Shown: positions 53,832-62,751, counted from the first letter of the stretch. The stretch: DNA of 64,000 bases from Trebonia sp963773105 (GCA_963773105.1 CAVZAA010000010.1:558001-622000); one strand, 5' to 3'. Notes: generated by a model from the letters alone, not told the origin. Program-made: numbers and translations.

Positions 53832-55150
53832 GGCTGCGGATCGTCGCGCTCGTGATAGCGACAAGCTCGCTTGTGCTTGTGTCCTTCCTCCTGCCGCTCG
53901 CCCTGGTGCTTCGCACCCTGGCCGCCGACCATGCCGTCTCCGCGGCGACCACGCAGGCACAGTCGGTGGCGCCGCTTGTCACCAGCCTCAGTGCGCGGAG
54001 CCTGCAACTGACGGTGGCTCAGATCAACGCGGGGTCTCCTGCGCCGGTCACCATCTTCCTGCCGAACGGGACAATGGCGGGCGCGCCCGCCGCCATCTCG
54101 GCCAGCGTCCGGCTCGCGCGGCGGGGCGCGTCCTTCAGCAGTTCGGTACCCGGCGGGGTGGAAGTCCTCGTCGCTGTCGAGGGGCTGCCCGCGGGAACGG
54201 CGGTGATCCGCTCGTTCGTGCCGAACGCGGAGCTGCGCCACGGCGTGGCCAGGGCGTGGCTGCTGCTGCTCGCGGTCGGGTGCTTCCTGCTGCTGCTGAG
54301 CGTGATCGTGGCTGACCAGCTTGCCCGTTCGCTGGTCCGGCCGCTGATAGCGGTGGCGCACGCGGCGGACCGCCTCGCCAGCGGCGACCTGTCCGCTCGC
54401 GCGGCCGTGGCCGGCCCGCCCGAGGTCCGCCTGGCGGGAAACGGCCTGAACCGGCTCGCGACCCGCATCGGCGACCTGCTCGCACACGAACGTGAGACGG
54501 TCGCGGACCTATCGCATCGCCTGCGCACGCCGCTGACCGCGCTGCGCATCGACGCCGAGTCGATGCGGGACAGCCGGCTCATCGACGATGTGGCCGCGAT
54601 GGAACGGACGGTCAGCGAGATCATCCGCGAGGCGAGACGGCAGCGAGGCGAGGCGACGGGGATGCCCTGCGACGCGCGGCTCGCGATCGCCGAGCGCGCG
54701 GCATTCTGGCGACCGCTCGCGGAGGACCAAGACCGCCCGATGAGCGTCAGCGTGCCCGGAGATCCGGCGATCGTCGGCACATCCGCCGACGACCTGGCAG
54801 CATGCGTCGACATCCTGCTGGAGAACGTCTTCGCCCATACGCCAGAAGGCGCGGGACTTGCCGTCCGGCTGAGTCACCGGGCCGGAGGCGGCGCATGGCT
54901 GGTGGTAGCGGACGACGGCCCGGGGTTCGCGCCCGGCGGCGCGGTTCGGCGCGGCCGGTCCGGCGGGGGCTCGACCGGGCTTGGCCTCGACATCGCGCGG
55001 CGGATAGCGGAAGAGTCCGGCGGGACGCTGACCATCGGCCAGTCGGCGTCCGGCGGGAGCCGGGTCACCCTCGGCTTCGGCCCGCCTCCTGGATCAGGTG
55101 CTGCCCCGCCACGGCGGCGGTGGCGTCGTCGCGCGCCGGTCGCTGGCTGA
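53828..55150 (+). CDS. Sensor histidine kinase
   Basis: A 440-residue membrane kinase. Two transmembrane helices (residues about 5-28 and 138-162) flank a 110-residue extracytoplasmic sensor region. A HAMP linker ('LVRPLIAVAHAADRLASGDL'), the phospho-acceptor box 'VADLSHRLRTPLTALRIDAE' and the ATPase domain follow (N box 'CVDILLENVFAHTPEG', G1 'DDGPGFAPGG', G2 'GSTGLGLDIARRIAEESGG'). It phosphorylates the regulator encoded immediately upstream. The signal is unknown; a redox or envelope signal would fit the neighbours. It converges with the fucose operon regulator. Confidence 0.94.
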   Translation: MRLRIVALVIATSSLVLVSFLLPLALVLRTLAADHAVSAATTQAQSVAPLVTSLSARSLQLTVAQINAGSPAPVTIFLPNGTMAGAPAAISASVRLARRGASFSSSVPGGVEVLVAVEGLPAGTAVIRSFVPNAELRHGVARAWLLLLAVGCFLLLLSVIVADQLARSLVRPLIAVAHAADRLASGDLSARAAVAGPPEVRLAGNGLNRLATRIGDLLAHERETVADLSHRLRTPLTALRIDAESMRDSRLIDDVAAMERTVSEIIREARRQRGEATGMPCDARLAIAERAAFWRPLAEDQDRPMSVSVPGDPAIVGTSADDLAACVDILLENVFAHTPEGAGLAVRLSHRAGGGAWLVVADDGPGFAPGGAVRRGRSGGGSTGLGLDIARRIAEESGGTLTIGQSASGGSRVTLGFGPPPGSGAAPPRRRWRRRAPVAG

Positions 55151-55182
55151 CGAGGTCGGGCCGACGTCCTCGGGTGGGGGCG

Positions 55183-55860
55183 TCAGTTGGCGAGGGCGGT
55201 GCGCAGCCAGGACTCGATGCCGGCGATGTGGACGATGGCGGAGGATCGCGCCAGGTCGGCGTCCCTGCTTATGATCGCGTGATAGATGGCCGTGTGCTCG
55301 GCCAGCGTGCGTTCCTGGGCCCGAGGCTCGGTCACCCCGCGCCACAGCCGGGCCCGCCGGGTGGGGACCGACATGTTGTCGATTAGGGAGGCGAGCACCG
55401 AGTTGCCGGCGCCGACCGCGATCTTGCGGTGGAACTCAAGGTCGGCGGCCACGAAGTCCTCGATCGGCGAGTTCACGTCGGCCGCATGGAGTATCTCGCC
55501 GAGCTCCTTCCTGCCGTCGGCGGGCATGCGGACCGCGGCCATGGCGGTGGCGGCCGGCTCGAGGATGCGGCGCACTTCGAGGAACTCGAGCACGGTGTCA
55601 TCGCGGTGAAAGTCGACGATGAAGCTCAGCGCCTCAAGCAGCAGCGATGGGGCCAGGCTGGTCGCGTACGTGCCGTCGCCCTGCCGCACGTCGAGAACGT
55701 TGATCATGCTCAGCGCCTTCACCGCCTCGCGCAGGGAGTTGCGGGAGAGGCCGAGCTCGGCCGCGAGGTCCGCCTCCCGGGGGAGCTTCTCACCTGGTCG
55801 CAAGCGCCCGGAGGTGATCATCTCCTTGATCTTGTCAATCGCCTCGTCGGTTAGAGCCAC
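55183..55860 (-). CDS. GntR/FadR (FCD) regulator of the fucose operon
   Basis: About 225 residues: an N-terminal winged helix ('EMITSGRLRPGEKLPREADL', 'AAELGLSRNSLREAVKALSM') and an all-helical FCD ligand domain with metal/ligand residues ('EFLEVRRILEPAATAMAAVR', 'DLEFHRKIAVGAGN', 'EHTAIYHAI'). FCD regulators usually sense an intermediate of the pathway they repress, here probably fuconate or 2-keto-3-deoxyfuconate. GTG 55860 has AGGAG seven bases upstream and overlaps the fuconolactonase stop by 10 bp, so it is co-expressed as the last gene of the operon. Confidence 0.92.
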   Translation of the reverse strand: MALTDEAIDKIKEMITSGRLRPGEKLPREADLAAELGLSRNSLREAVKALSMINVLDVRQGDGTYATSLAPSLLLEALSFIVDFHRDDTVLEFLEVRRILEPAATAMAAVRMPADGRKELGEILHAADVNSPIEDFVAADLEFHRKIAVGAGNSVLASLIDNMSVPTRRARLWRGVTEPRAQERTLAEHTAIYHAIISRDADLARSSAIVHIAGIESWLRTALAN

Positions 55861-56747
55861 GACCCATCTCCTGATGTCTGGTCCCCGTCGGCGCCCGGCC
55901 GGGGTACGTCTATCCCGTACAACGCGGCCGCGGTAGAGCTGAATACCGCGGTCCGCTCCGTGTCCGACAAGCCGGCCGCCAGCAATTGCGCTAGCTGTAC
56001 CACGCCTGCGTAATCTCGCGCCAGCAGGCAGACCGGCCAGTCCGAGCCGAACATGATCCGCCGCGGGCCGAACGCCTGCAGGATGACATCGGCGACCGGC
56101 GCGAACGCATCGACCGGCGCGCCCGGCGGCGCCTCGGTCACCAGACCGGACAGCTTGCAGGCGGTGTTCGGCCGTGCGGCGAACGCCCGGATGGCCGTGC
56201 GCCACGGGTCGAGCTGCCCGCTCCCGATGGGCGGCTTGCCCGCATGGTCCAGGATCAGCGTCAGCTCGGGCACCTCGGTCGCCGCGTGGGTGGCGGCCGC
56301 GATCTGGTGCGGGAGCACGACCAGGTCGTAACAGAGCCCGGCCGCCGCGACGGCGCGCAGGCCGCAGATGACATCGGGACGGCGCAGCCAATCAGGGTCC
56401 GGCTCGGCCTGCACCTGGTGCCTGACGCCGACCAGGTAACGACCGCCGGGGCAGGCGGCGAGTCGGGCCAGCTCGTCGGATATCGCCCGGCTGGTCAGGT
56501 CGGTCCAGCCGACCACCCCCGCCACCAGCGGATCGGCCACCGCGAGGGCGAGCATCTCCGGCGTCTCGGCCGCGACGGTCACGGTCTGCACCAGCACGGT
56601 TGCGCTTACCCCGGCCGCCTGCGCGCTCGGTCGCAGGTCGTCAACGCCGAAGCTACGCCGGATCGGCGCCATCGGCGGACCCGCGATCCAGGGCTGGTCC
56701 CGGACCGCGAGGTCCCACACGTGGTGGTGGGCGTCGACGATGCTCAT
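55851..56747 (-). CDS. L-fuconolactonase (amidohydrolase family)
   Basis: About 298 residues of the amidohydrolase_2 / L-fuconolactone hydrolase family. 'SIVDAHHHVWDLAVRDQPWI' at the N-terminus carries the metal-binding H-x-H; later motifs are 'LTLILDHAGKPPIG' and 'RIMFGSDWPVCLLARDYAGV', the conserved Asp being in 'SDWP'. It opens L-fucono-1,5-lactone to L-fuconate, the second step of non-phosphorylative fucose degradation. ATG 56747 starts directly at the family N-terminus; ATG 56756 would add three residues. It lies 16 bp after the mutarotase gene. Rhamnono- or galactonolactone are alternative substrates, but the neighbours favour fucose. Confidence 0.85.
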   Translation of the reverse strand: MSIVDAHHHVWDLAVRDQPWIAGPPMAPIRRSFGVDDLRPSAQAAGVSATVLVQTVTVAAETPEMLALAVADPLVAGVVGWTDLTSRAISDELARLAACPGGRYLVGVRHQVQAEPDPDWLRRPDVICGLRAVAAAGLCYDLVVLPHQIAAATHAATEVPELTLILDHAGKPPIGSGQLDPWRTAIRAFAARPNTACKLSGLVTEAPPGAPVDAFAPVADVILQAFGPRRIMFGSDWPVCLLARDYAGVVQLAQLLAAGLSDTERTAVFSSTAAALYGIDVPRPGADGDQTSGDGSWL

Positions 56748-56763
56748 GGCCGCCATGCCGCGC

Positions 56764-57075
56764 TCACAGCTGCCACACGGCCGGGAGCACGGCGTCGCCG
56801 CCGCCGGCCGTATAGTCGTGCGGCGTCTCAAGCAGCTCCGACATCCGGCCCTGCCACGCGACGTTGACCGGCTGCCGCGCCAGGTAGGCGAGCATGGCCG
56901 GGTAGTCCTCGCAGTCGATCAGGTGGAACAGGTCGGTACCGCTGCGCCAGATCGTCCAGCCGGTCACCCCGGCCGCCCTGATCGCCTCGGTCAGCTCGGT
57001 CGGCACCTCCGCATGGGCTCGCTCGTACTCCTCGATCCGCCCGGCGCGGATCCGCGTGTGCAGCGCGATCCTCAT
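56764..57075 (-). CDS. RhaM-like sugar mutarotase
   Basis: A 103-residue dimeric ferredoxin-like-fold mutarotase of the L-rhamnose/L-fucose type (COG3254). 'IALHTRIRAGRIEEYERAHA', 'WTIWRSGTDLFHLIDCEDYP' and 'PVNVAWQGRMSELLE' match, including the active-site His and the Trp-containing loop. It interconverts alpha and beta pyranose anomers, supplying the anomer used by the sugar dehydrogenase. Its ATG overlaps the stop of the aldo/keto reductase gene (ATGA), so the two are coupled. Confidence 0.88.
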   Translation of the reverse strand: MRIALHTRIRAGRIEEYERAHAEVPTELTEAIRAAGVTGWTIWRSGTDLFHLIDCEDYPAMLAYLARQPVNVAWQGRMSELLETPHDYTAGGGDAVLPAVWQL

Positions 57076-58049
57076 GCGCAGTCGCCCCCGGCCGTCAGCT
57101 CGTCCCACAGCTGCGCGGGGATGGCGAGCTCGCGCAGATTGATCGCGTCGCTGATCTCGGCGGCGCTGCGCGCGCCGATCAGCACGCTCGCGACGGCGGG
57201 GTGCGCCAGCGGGAAACGCGCCGCCGCGGCCCGCAGCGGTACGCTGTAGCGCGCGCAGGCCGCCTCCAGCCGACGGGCCGCCTCAATCAGCGAGCCGGGC
57301 GCCGCCTGGTAGTCGTAGGTCGCGCCGGGCGCGGGCGCCGCCAACAGGCCCGAGTTGAACACGCCCGCCGCGATCACCGACACGCCCTGCTCCAGCGCGG
57401 CCGGGAGCAGCTCGTCGGCGGCGGACCGGTCGAGCAGGGTATACCGGCCGGCCACGAGCACCAGGTCGACGTCCGTCTCGGTGACGAACCTGGTCAGCAT
57501 GGCCGCCTGGTTCATGCCGACGCCGATCGCGCCCACGCAGCCCTCGGCGCGCAGCTTCTCCAGCGCCGGGTACGCCTCGCGCAGCGCCTGCTCCCCGTGG
57601 TCGTCGGGGTCGTGGATGAGCGCGATGTCGATGCGGTCAAGGCCAAGACGGCGCAGGCTCTCCTCCAGACTCCGGCGCACGCCGTCGCCGCTGTAGTCGA
57701 ACACCCGCCGGTGATCGGCCGGGACCGCGAATCCCTCCCGATCGCGACCGTAGGGCGGGTCGGCCGGCCGCAGCAGCCGCCCGACCTTGGTGGAGATCAC
57801 ATATTCGTCCCGCGGGCGGTACCGCAGGGCGGAACCGAGGCGCCGCTCCGACAGCCCCAGGCCGTAATGCGGCGCGGTGTCAAACGTCCTGATGCCGCCC
57901 GCCCAGGCGGCGTCCACGGTGGCGCAGGCGTCTTCGTCGGTCACCTCGGTGAACAGGTTCCCGATGGCCGCGCCGCCGAGGGAGAGCTCGGTCACCCGCA
58001 CCTGCGAGCGGCCCAGGCGGCGTTGCGGCAGCGACACCGGTCCGCTCAC
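57072..58049 (-). CDS. Aldo/keto reductase, probable L-fucose 1-dehydrogenase
   Basis: About 325 residues with the aldo/keto reductase barrel: 'GIRTFDTAPHYGLGLSERRL' (catalytic Asp and Tyr), 'YVISTKVGRLLRP' (Lys) and 'IALIHDPDD' (His), ending with the cofactor-binding 'SVLIGARSAAEISDAI'. It is closest in pattern to D-threo-aldose 1-dehydrogenases, which oxidise L-fucose to the lactone with NAD(P)+. GTG 58049 overlaps the SDR stop by 4 bp; GTG 58037 is an alternative. Position between the mutarotase and SDR genes supports the fucose assignment; L-galactose or D-arabinose could also be accepted. Confidence 0.85.
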   Translation of the reverse strand: MSGPVSLPQRRLGRSQVRVTELSLGGAAIGNLFTEVTDEDACATVDAAWAGGIRTFDTAPHYGLGLSERRLGSALRYRPRDEYVISTKVGRLLRPADPPYGRDREGFAVPADHRRVFDYSGDGVRRSLEESLRRLGLDRIDIALIHDPDDHGEQALREAYPALEKLRAEGCVGAIGVGMNQAAMLTRFVTETDVDLVLVAGRYTLLDRSAADELLPAALEQGVSVIAAGVFNSGLLAAPAPGATYDYQAAPGSLIEAARRLEAACARYSVPLRAAAARFPLAHPAVASVLIGARSAAEISDAINLRELAIPAQLWDELTAGGDCA

Positions 58050-58810
58050 GATCGCGGCCGGACCCTGAGCCCGCCCATCCCGCCGTCGACCGCGAGGGCC
58101 GTGCCGGTGACGGCGGCGGCCGACGGGGATGCGAGGTACGCGATTGCCGCGGCCACCTCCTGCGCGGTAACCAGCCGTCCCATCGGCTGCCGCGCCTGCA
58201 GGGCCGCGCGCTCGGCGGCCGGGTCGTCCGCCTGGTCGAGGAGCCGGCCGACCCACGGGGTGTCGGCGGTGCCCGGGTTGACGCAGTTGACCCTGATGCC
58301 CTCGCCGATGTGGTCGGCGGCCATCGCCAGCGTCAGCGAAAGCACCGCTCCCTTGGTCGCCGAGTACAGCGCGCGCTGCGGAAGCCCCGCCGTCGCCGCT
58401 ATCGAGCAGGTGTTGACGATCGCCGCATGGGCCGACTGGCGCAGGTAGGGCAGCGCGGCGCGGGTCACCCGGACCATCCCGACCACGTTGACGTCGAATA
58501 CCTGGTGCCACTGGTCGTCGGGATTGTCGGCGACGGTCCCGATCGCGCCGATGCCGGCGTTGTTCACCAGGATGTCGATGCCGCCGAGGCGTTCGGCGGC
58601 GGCATCGACCGCGAGCCGCACCGACGCATCGTCGGTGACGTCGGCCGACAGGCCGACGAACTCCTCCCCCGGCTTCAGGTCGAGCACCGCCACCCGCGCG
58701 CCGCGGCTGGCCAGGAGCCGGGCGGTCGCCAGCCCGATCCCCGACCCGCCGCCGGTCACGATCGCCGCCAGACCGCTGAGCTCGGCCACGTCCCCACTCT
58801 CCGGTGTCAT
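58046..58810 (-). CDS. SDR, probable 2-keto-3-deoxy-L-fuconate dehydrogenase
   Basis: A 254-residue classical SDR: 'AAIVTGGGSGIGLATARLLA', 'ILVNNAGIGAIGTVADN', Ser in 'VNTCSIAATAG', 'LPQRALYSATKGAVLSLTLA' (Tyr-x-x-x-Lys) and 'GIRVNCVNPGTADTPWVGRL'. The last motif, with 'NPGTADTPWVGRLLDQ', resembles 2-keto-3-deoxy-L-fuconate dehydrogenases, which oxidise the dehydratase product before C-C cleavage. The enzyme for final cleavage is not in the window. A ribosome-binding site GAGGAGAG precedes ATG 58810, one base after the permease stop. Confidence 0.85.
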   Translation of the reverse strand: MTPESGDVAELSGLAAIVTGGGSGIGLATARLLASRGARVAVLDLKPGEEFVGLSADVTDDASVRLAVDAAAERLGGIDILVNNAGIGAIGTVADNPDDQWHQVFDVNVVGMVRVTRAALPYLRQSAHAAIVNTCSIAATAGLPQRALYSATKGAVLSLTLAMAADHIGEGIRVNCVNPGTADTPWVGRLLDQADDPAAERAALQARQPMGRLVTAQEVAAAIAYLASPSAAAVTGTALAVDGGMGGLRVRPRS

Positions 58811-58811
58811 G

Positions 58812-59894
58812 TCATCTCTCCTCTGCGGTGGACTCGCCGCCGACGATACGAGCGAGGAACAGCGCGAACAAGATAACGGCGCCGTCGATGGCCTCGATCC
58901 AGTAGTTGGACACGTTCGCCAGGTCGAGGATGTCCTGGACGATGCCGAGCAGGATCACGCCCGAGGCCGCGCCGACCATGTTGCCACGGCCGCCCTTCAG
59001 GCTCACGCCGCCGATGACGGCGGCGGCGAACACGGAGAAGATGATGCCCTCGCCGTAGCCCTGCTGGCCGGTCACGGCCGAGACCCGGCCCGCCTCCATC
59101 AGGCCGCCGATCGCGGCGAGCACGCTGCCGGCGACGTACACGCCGATCTTGACCCGCTCCACCTTGATGCCGGCCGCGCGGGCCGCCGCGGGGTTGCCGC
59201 CGACCGCGTAGATGGCACGGCCGGTGCGGTGATAGCGCAGGAACAGGCCAACCGCCACGAAGATGACCACGGCCACCACCAGCGAGACGGGGAGCTGGCC
59301 GAAGGAAGCAGCGCCGAGGTAGCCGAAGGCCGTCGGCAGGTTGAACAGCGACTGCGCCTTGACGATGCCGTTCTGCAGTCCGGCCAGCACGATCGTCATG
59401 CCGAGGGTCACGATGAACCCGTTCAGCCTTCCCTTCACGATCAGCAGGCCGTTGACCAGCCCGACCGCCGCCCCGACGGCCACCAGCACGAGGATGCCGA
59501 GATAGGGGCTGAGGTCGGTGCCGTCGCCGTAGGCCGCGACCGGCACGATCAGCCAGGCGGCGACCATCGGCGCGAGTCCGTAGGTCGATTCGAGCGACAG
59601 GTCCATGCCGCCGATCAAAAGGATCAGGCTCTCGCCGACCACGACCACGCCCAGCGCGGAGCTCTGCTGGCCGATGCCCGCGAAGTTCGAGAGGGTTAGG
59701 AACGCCGGGCTCGCCACCGCGCCGACGATGAGCAGCAGGACGAGGACCGGCAGCAATGCGACCTCGCGCACCAGCGTGCTCAGGTTCGCGCCGCGCAGCC
59801 AGGAGGTGGAGACGGCGCCGAGACCGAGCGGCGAGAGGCGCCCGCCGGGTGCGGCCGATTCCGTCGGCCGGTCGGATGCGCTGTTCGAAATCAT
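58812..59894 (-). CDS. Sugar ABC importer permease (RbsC type)
   Basis: A 360-residue permease with about ten helices of the BPD_transp_2 family. Examples are 'LILLIGGMDLSLESTYGLAP', 'GLVNGLLIVKGRLNGFIVTL', 'YHRTGRAIYAVGGNPAAARA' (cytoplasmic coupling segment) and 'FAAAVIGGVSLKGGRGNMVG'. It forms the membrane channel of a ribose-type importer, here presumably for L-fucose. Its ATG overlaps the stop of the ATPase gene by 4 bp. A 50-residue cytoplasmic N-terminus precedes the first helix. Confidence 0.92.
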   Translation of the reverse strand: MISNSASDRPTESAAPGGRLSPLGLGAVSTSWLRGANLSTLVREVALLPVLVLLLIVGAVASPAFLTLSNFAGIGQQSSALGVVVVGESLILLIGGMDLSLESTYGLAPMVAAWLIVPVAAYGDGTDLSPYLGILVLVAVGAAVGLVNGLLIVKGRLNGFIVTLGMTIVLAGLQNGIVKAQSLFNLPTAFGYLGAASFGQLPVSLVVAVVIFVAVGLFLRYHRTGRAIYAVGGNPAAARAAGIKVERVKIGVYVAGSVLAAIGGLMEAGRVSAVTGQQGYGEGIIFSVFAAAVIGGVSLKGGRGNMVGAASGVILLGIVQDILDLANVSNYWIEAIDGAVILFALFLARIVGGESTAEER

Positions 59895-61456
59895 GAGTAC
59901 TCCTCCTCGGCGGCGGTGCCATGGGCCATGCCTGAGATCCCTTCCGTCGCGACGATCAGCTCGTCGCGGTCAAAGGGCGGCTCGGTGAACTCGGCGAAGA
60001 CCTCGCCCCTGACCAGGACGACGACCCGGTCGCAGATGACCAGGTCGGAAAGCTCGTCGGTACACAGCAGGACGCCGGCCCCGGTTGACCTGGCCACGTC
60101 GGCCAGCGAGTCAAGCAGTAGCGCCTTGGACGCGACGTCGACGCCCCGGGTCGGCGTGATCGCGACGATCAGCGACGGCTTGTGCGCCAGCGTCCGGGCG
60201 ACGGTGATCTTCTGCTGATTGCCGCCGGACAGCTCCTCGGCGGGCTGGGAGGGGCCCGACGACACCAGCGAGAGCCTGGCCGTGAGCGGCGCGGCGGCGG
60301 CGGCGCGGCGGGCCGGCCGGATCAGCCCGAGCCGGTTGGCCAGCCGGTCGGTGATGGTCATGGTGGCGTTCTCGGCGACCCCGAGATGCGCCACGAACCC
60401 CTCGGCCCTGCGGTCTTCGGGCACGTAGCCGATGCCCGCGCGCTGTGCGGTGTCGCGTCGGCCGGGCGGGATGAGCCTGCCCCGCAACCGCACCTCGCCC
60501 GCGGTTCTGGGTTCGGCGCCTGCGATCGTGCGGCCGATGGTGGCGACCCCCGCGCTGAGCAAGCCGGTGACGCCCACGACCTCGCCCCCGCGGACCCGCA
60601 GGGACACGCCCGACAGACGTCCGGCCGGGGAGTCGGAGACGAGATCCTCCGCCGCCAGTACCACGCCCGTGTCCGCCCGCTCGCCCGCGGCTCGCTGGCC
60701 GGGGGTGGCGGCCGTGGCGGCCGCCTTGACCTGCGCGTCGCCCACCATCGCGGCTACCAGGTCATCCCTGGTCAGCTCCGAAGTGGGCGCCGTCAGCACC
60801 GTCTCGCCGTCGCGTAGGACCTGGACGTTCTGGCAGATCTCGAAAACCTCTTCAAGATGATGGGAGATGTACATGACCGCCACCCCGCCGGCCGTGAGCT
60901 GGCGGACGCGCTCGAACAGGCGCCGCACGGCGTCGCGCTCCAGGGCGGCGGTGGGCTCGTCGAGCAGCACGCACTTGGACCCGCGGGCCAGCGCCCGCGC
61001 TATCTCGACGATCTGCAGTTGCTCCACTGACAGGTCGCGACACAGCACATTCGCGTCGATGTCGAAGCCCCAGTCGCGCATGATCTCCCGCGTTCGCGCC
61101 CGCAGCTCGCGCCAATTGACCAGCGCCCCGGTGGCGCCGAGGAAGACGTTCTCGGCCACGGAGAGGCCGGGCACGATCATCGAGTGCTGGAAGACGGTCG
61201 CGATCCACTCGCGCCTGCGGGTGACTTCGGCCGTCCGGGGGGCCGGGATGCCCGCGAACCGGACCTGGCCGGCGTCGGGCTCGGCCAGCCCGGACAGGAT
61301 GGAGACGATGGTCGACTTGCCCGCGCCGTTGCGGCCGACCAGGCCAAGGCACTCTCCGGCGCTCAGCGAGAGGTCGACGCCGCGCAGTGCGCGGGTGGTG
61401 CCGAACCGTTTCTCGACGCCGGTCATTTCCACGAGCGCCGGGGCGCGTGACGTCAT
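59891..61456 (-). CDS. Sugar ABC importer double ATPase (RbsA type), degenerate second site
   Basis: About 521 residues with two nucleotide-binding domains. Domain 1 is intact: 'GLVGRNGAGKSTIVS', signature 'LSVEQLQIVEIARAL' and Walker B 'CVLLDEPTAALERD'. Domain 2 keeps the signature 'LSGGNQQKITVARTL', but its Walker A is degenerate ('GVTGLLSAGVATIGR'), as is usual. Its Walker B reads 'LIVAITPTRGVDVASK' where 'LLLDEPTRGVDV' is normal, losing the Asp-Glu pair. Only one site is therefore likely to hydrolyse ATP. ATG 61456 follows a 74-bp gap after the binding-protein gene. Confidence 0.92.
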   Translation of the reverse strand: MTSRAPALVEMTGVEKRFGTTRALRGVDLSLSAGECLGLVGRNGAGKSTIVSILSGLAEPDAGQVRFAGIPAPRTAEVTRRREWIATVFQHSMIVPGLSVAENVFLGATGALVNWRELRARTREIMRDWGFDIDANVLCRDLSVEQLQIVEIARALARGSKCVLLDEPTAALERDAVRRLFERVRQLTAGGVAVMYISHHLEEVFEICQNVQVLRDGETVLTAPTSELTRDDLVAAMVGDAQVKAAATAATPGQRAAGERADTGVVLAAEDLVSDSPAGRLSGVSLRVRGGEVVGVTGLLSAGVATIGRTIAGAEPRTAGEVRLRGRLIPPGRRDTAQRAGIGYVPEDRRAEGFVAHLGVAENATMTITDRLANRLGLIRPARRAAAAAPLTARLSLVSSGPSQPAEELSGGNQQKITVARTLAHKPSLIVAITPTRGVDVASKALLLDSLADVARSTGAGVLLCTDELSDLVICDRVVVLVRGEVFAEFTEPPFDRDELIVATEGISGMAHGTAAEEEYS

Positions 61457-61530
61457 AACGTAATCCGTTCTTGCGCGGCGCCGACGGCCGACACTCTGGG
61501 GAGCGTCGGCCGCCGGGTAGCTCGCAGCTA

Positions 61531-62751
61531 CTAGGACGAGGCGCAGACTCCGCCGTGGGAGCTGCCGTACACGTTGCCCCACAGGGTTGCGTCGGAGACA
61601 CCGGTGGTGGTGACGGTCCCGGGCAGGCCGTCGACCGGGGAGGCGACCTTGAGCGTGACCGGGGTCTTGGTCACGAAGGGCGCCACGATGGGGTCGGCTA
61701 GGTTGACGTCCCCGTCGTAGGACACGTTCGCCAGGGCGGGGGCGCCGCCGCCGGGCTGGCCGGGCGACAGCTTGACGCCCTTGGCGGCGTCGACAGCGTA
61801 CGTCAGGGCGTACTGCGCGTACAGGTTGGCGGGCTGGGACTGGGATGCGGTCACCGAGCCGTTACCGATGTCGCACATCTCGAACGGCACGCCGTCATCG
61901 CTGATGAGGATCACCGGGTGCGCTGTGCCGGGGCCGTAGCCCTTGCTCTTCAGCAGCGGGATGATGCCGGTGTCGGGGCTGGACCACTGGGAGTAGATGG
62001 CCTTGAGCTGGGAGCCGTAGGCGTTGACCGCGTTCTGCGCGTCGGTGACGGCGGTGGCGTCGGTCCAGACGGTCGGGTCCTTGAGCACCTTGACCGAGGG
62101 GTCGTTGGCGGCCATGCAGGAGTCGAAGGCGTTCGTGCGGTCCGCGCCGTTGGACGAGGTGAGGTCGCCCTCGAGATCGAGCACGTAGCCGGACTTGACC
62201 TGGGACGCGACGTAGGCGCAGGCATCCTGGCCGTAGAGCGTGTTGGAGGCCCTGACGACCATGTAGACGTGGCCGACGCCGACGATCGTGTCGACCGATA
62301 TCAGCTGGACGTGATGGGCGTTCGCGTAGGTGATGGCCGGGCCGAGGCTGATCGCCGTCTCCGGGTTCACCACGATGGCCTGCGCGCCCTCGTTCACCAG
62401 GTTCTCGATCTGCTGGTTCTGCAGGCTCGCGCTGGCGGCGGAAAGCAGCGGCCCGAGCAGCTTGATGTGCATCTGGGCGGCGTACTGCTGCTCGTAGTTG
62501 ATGTAGGCGGACCAGAAGGCGGTGTTGTTGTACGTGAGGTCGACGCCGATGGTGACCTGACCGGAGGACGATCCGGTGGCCGCGGCGCTGGCGCTGGCGG
62601 TGGAGCTACCGGCGCTGGGGCTGGTGCCGGCGGGGGCGCTGGTCGACGAGCTGCTGCTTGAGCTGCAGGCGGCGACGAGCAGTCCGGCGGCGACGACCGC
62701 GGCGGTACCGAGCAGGCGTCTTCTTGCTCTCTTGGATCTTTCGGCTCTCAT
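61531..62751 (-). CDS. Sugar ABC importer solute-binding lipoprotein
   Basis: About 406 residues. The signal peptide ends with lipobox 'LLVAACSSS' near residue 29, followed by a Ser/Ala/Thr linker and a Peripla_BP_4 (RbsB-like) fold: 'VTIGVDLTYNNTAFWSAYIN', 'NQQIENLVNEGAQAIVVNPE' and 'VQLISVDTIVGVGHVYMVVR', with a C-terminal lobe containing 'PVILISDDGVPFEMCDIGNG'. It binds a monosaccharide outside the cell, likely L-fucose from operon context. ATG 62751 has AAAGGAG five bases upstream. It comes directly after the fuconate dehydratase gene, 48 bp away. Confidence 0.92.
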   Translation of the reverse strand: MRAERSKRARRRLLGTAAVVAAGLLVAACSSSSSSSTSAPAGTSPSAGSSTASASAAATGSSSGQVTIGVDLTYNNTAFWSAYINYEQQYAAQMHIKLLGPLLSAASASLQNQQIENLVNEGAQAIVVNPETAISLGPAITYANAHHVQLISVDTIVGVGHVYMVVRASNTLYGQDACAYVASQVKSGYVLDLEGDLTSSNGADRTNAFDSCMAANDPSVKVLKDPTVWTDATAVTDAQNAVNAYGSQLKAIYSQWSSPDTGIIPLLKSKGYGPGTAHPVILISDDGVPFEMCDIGNGSVTASQSQPANLYAQYALTYAVDAAKGVKLSPGQPGGGAPALANVSYDGDVNLADPIVAPFVTKTPVTLKVASPVDGLPGTVTTTGVSDATLWGNVYGSSHGGVCASS

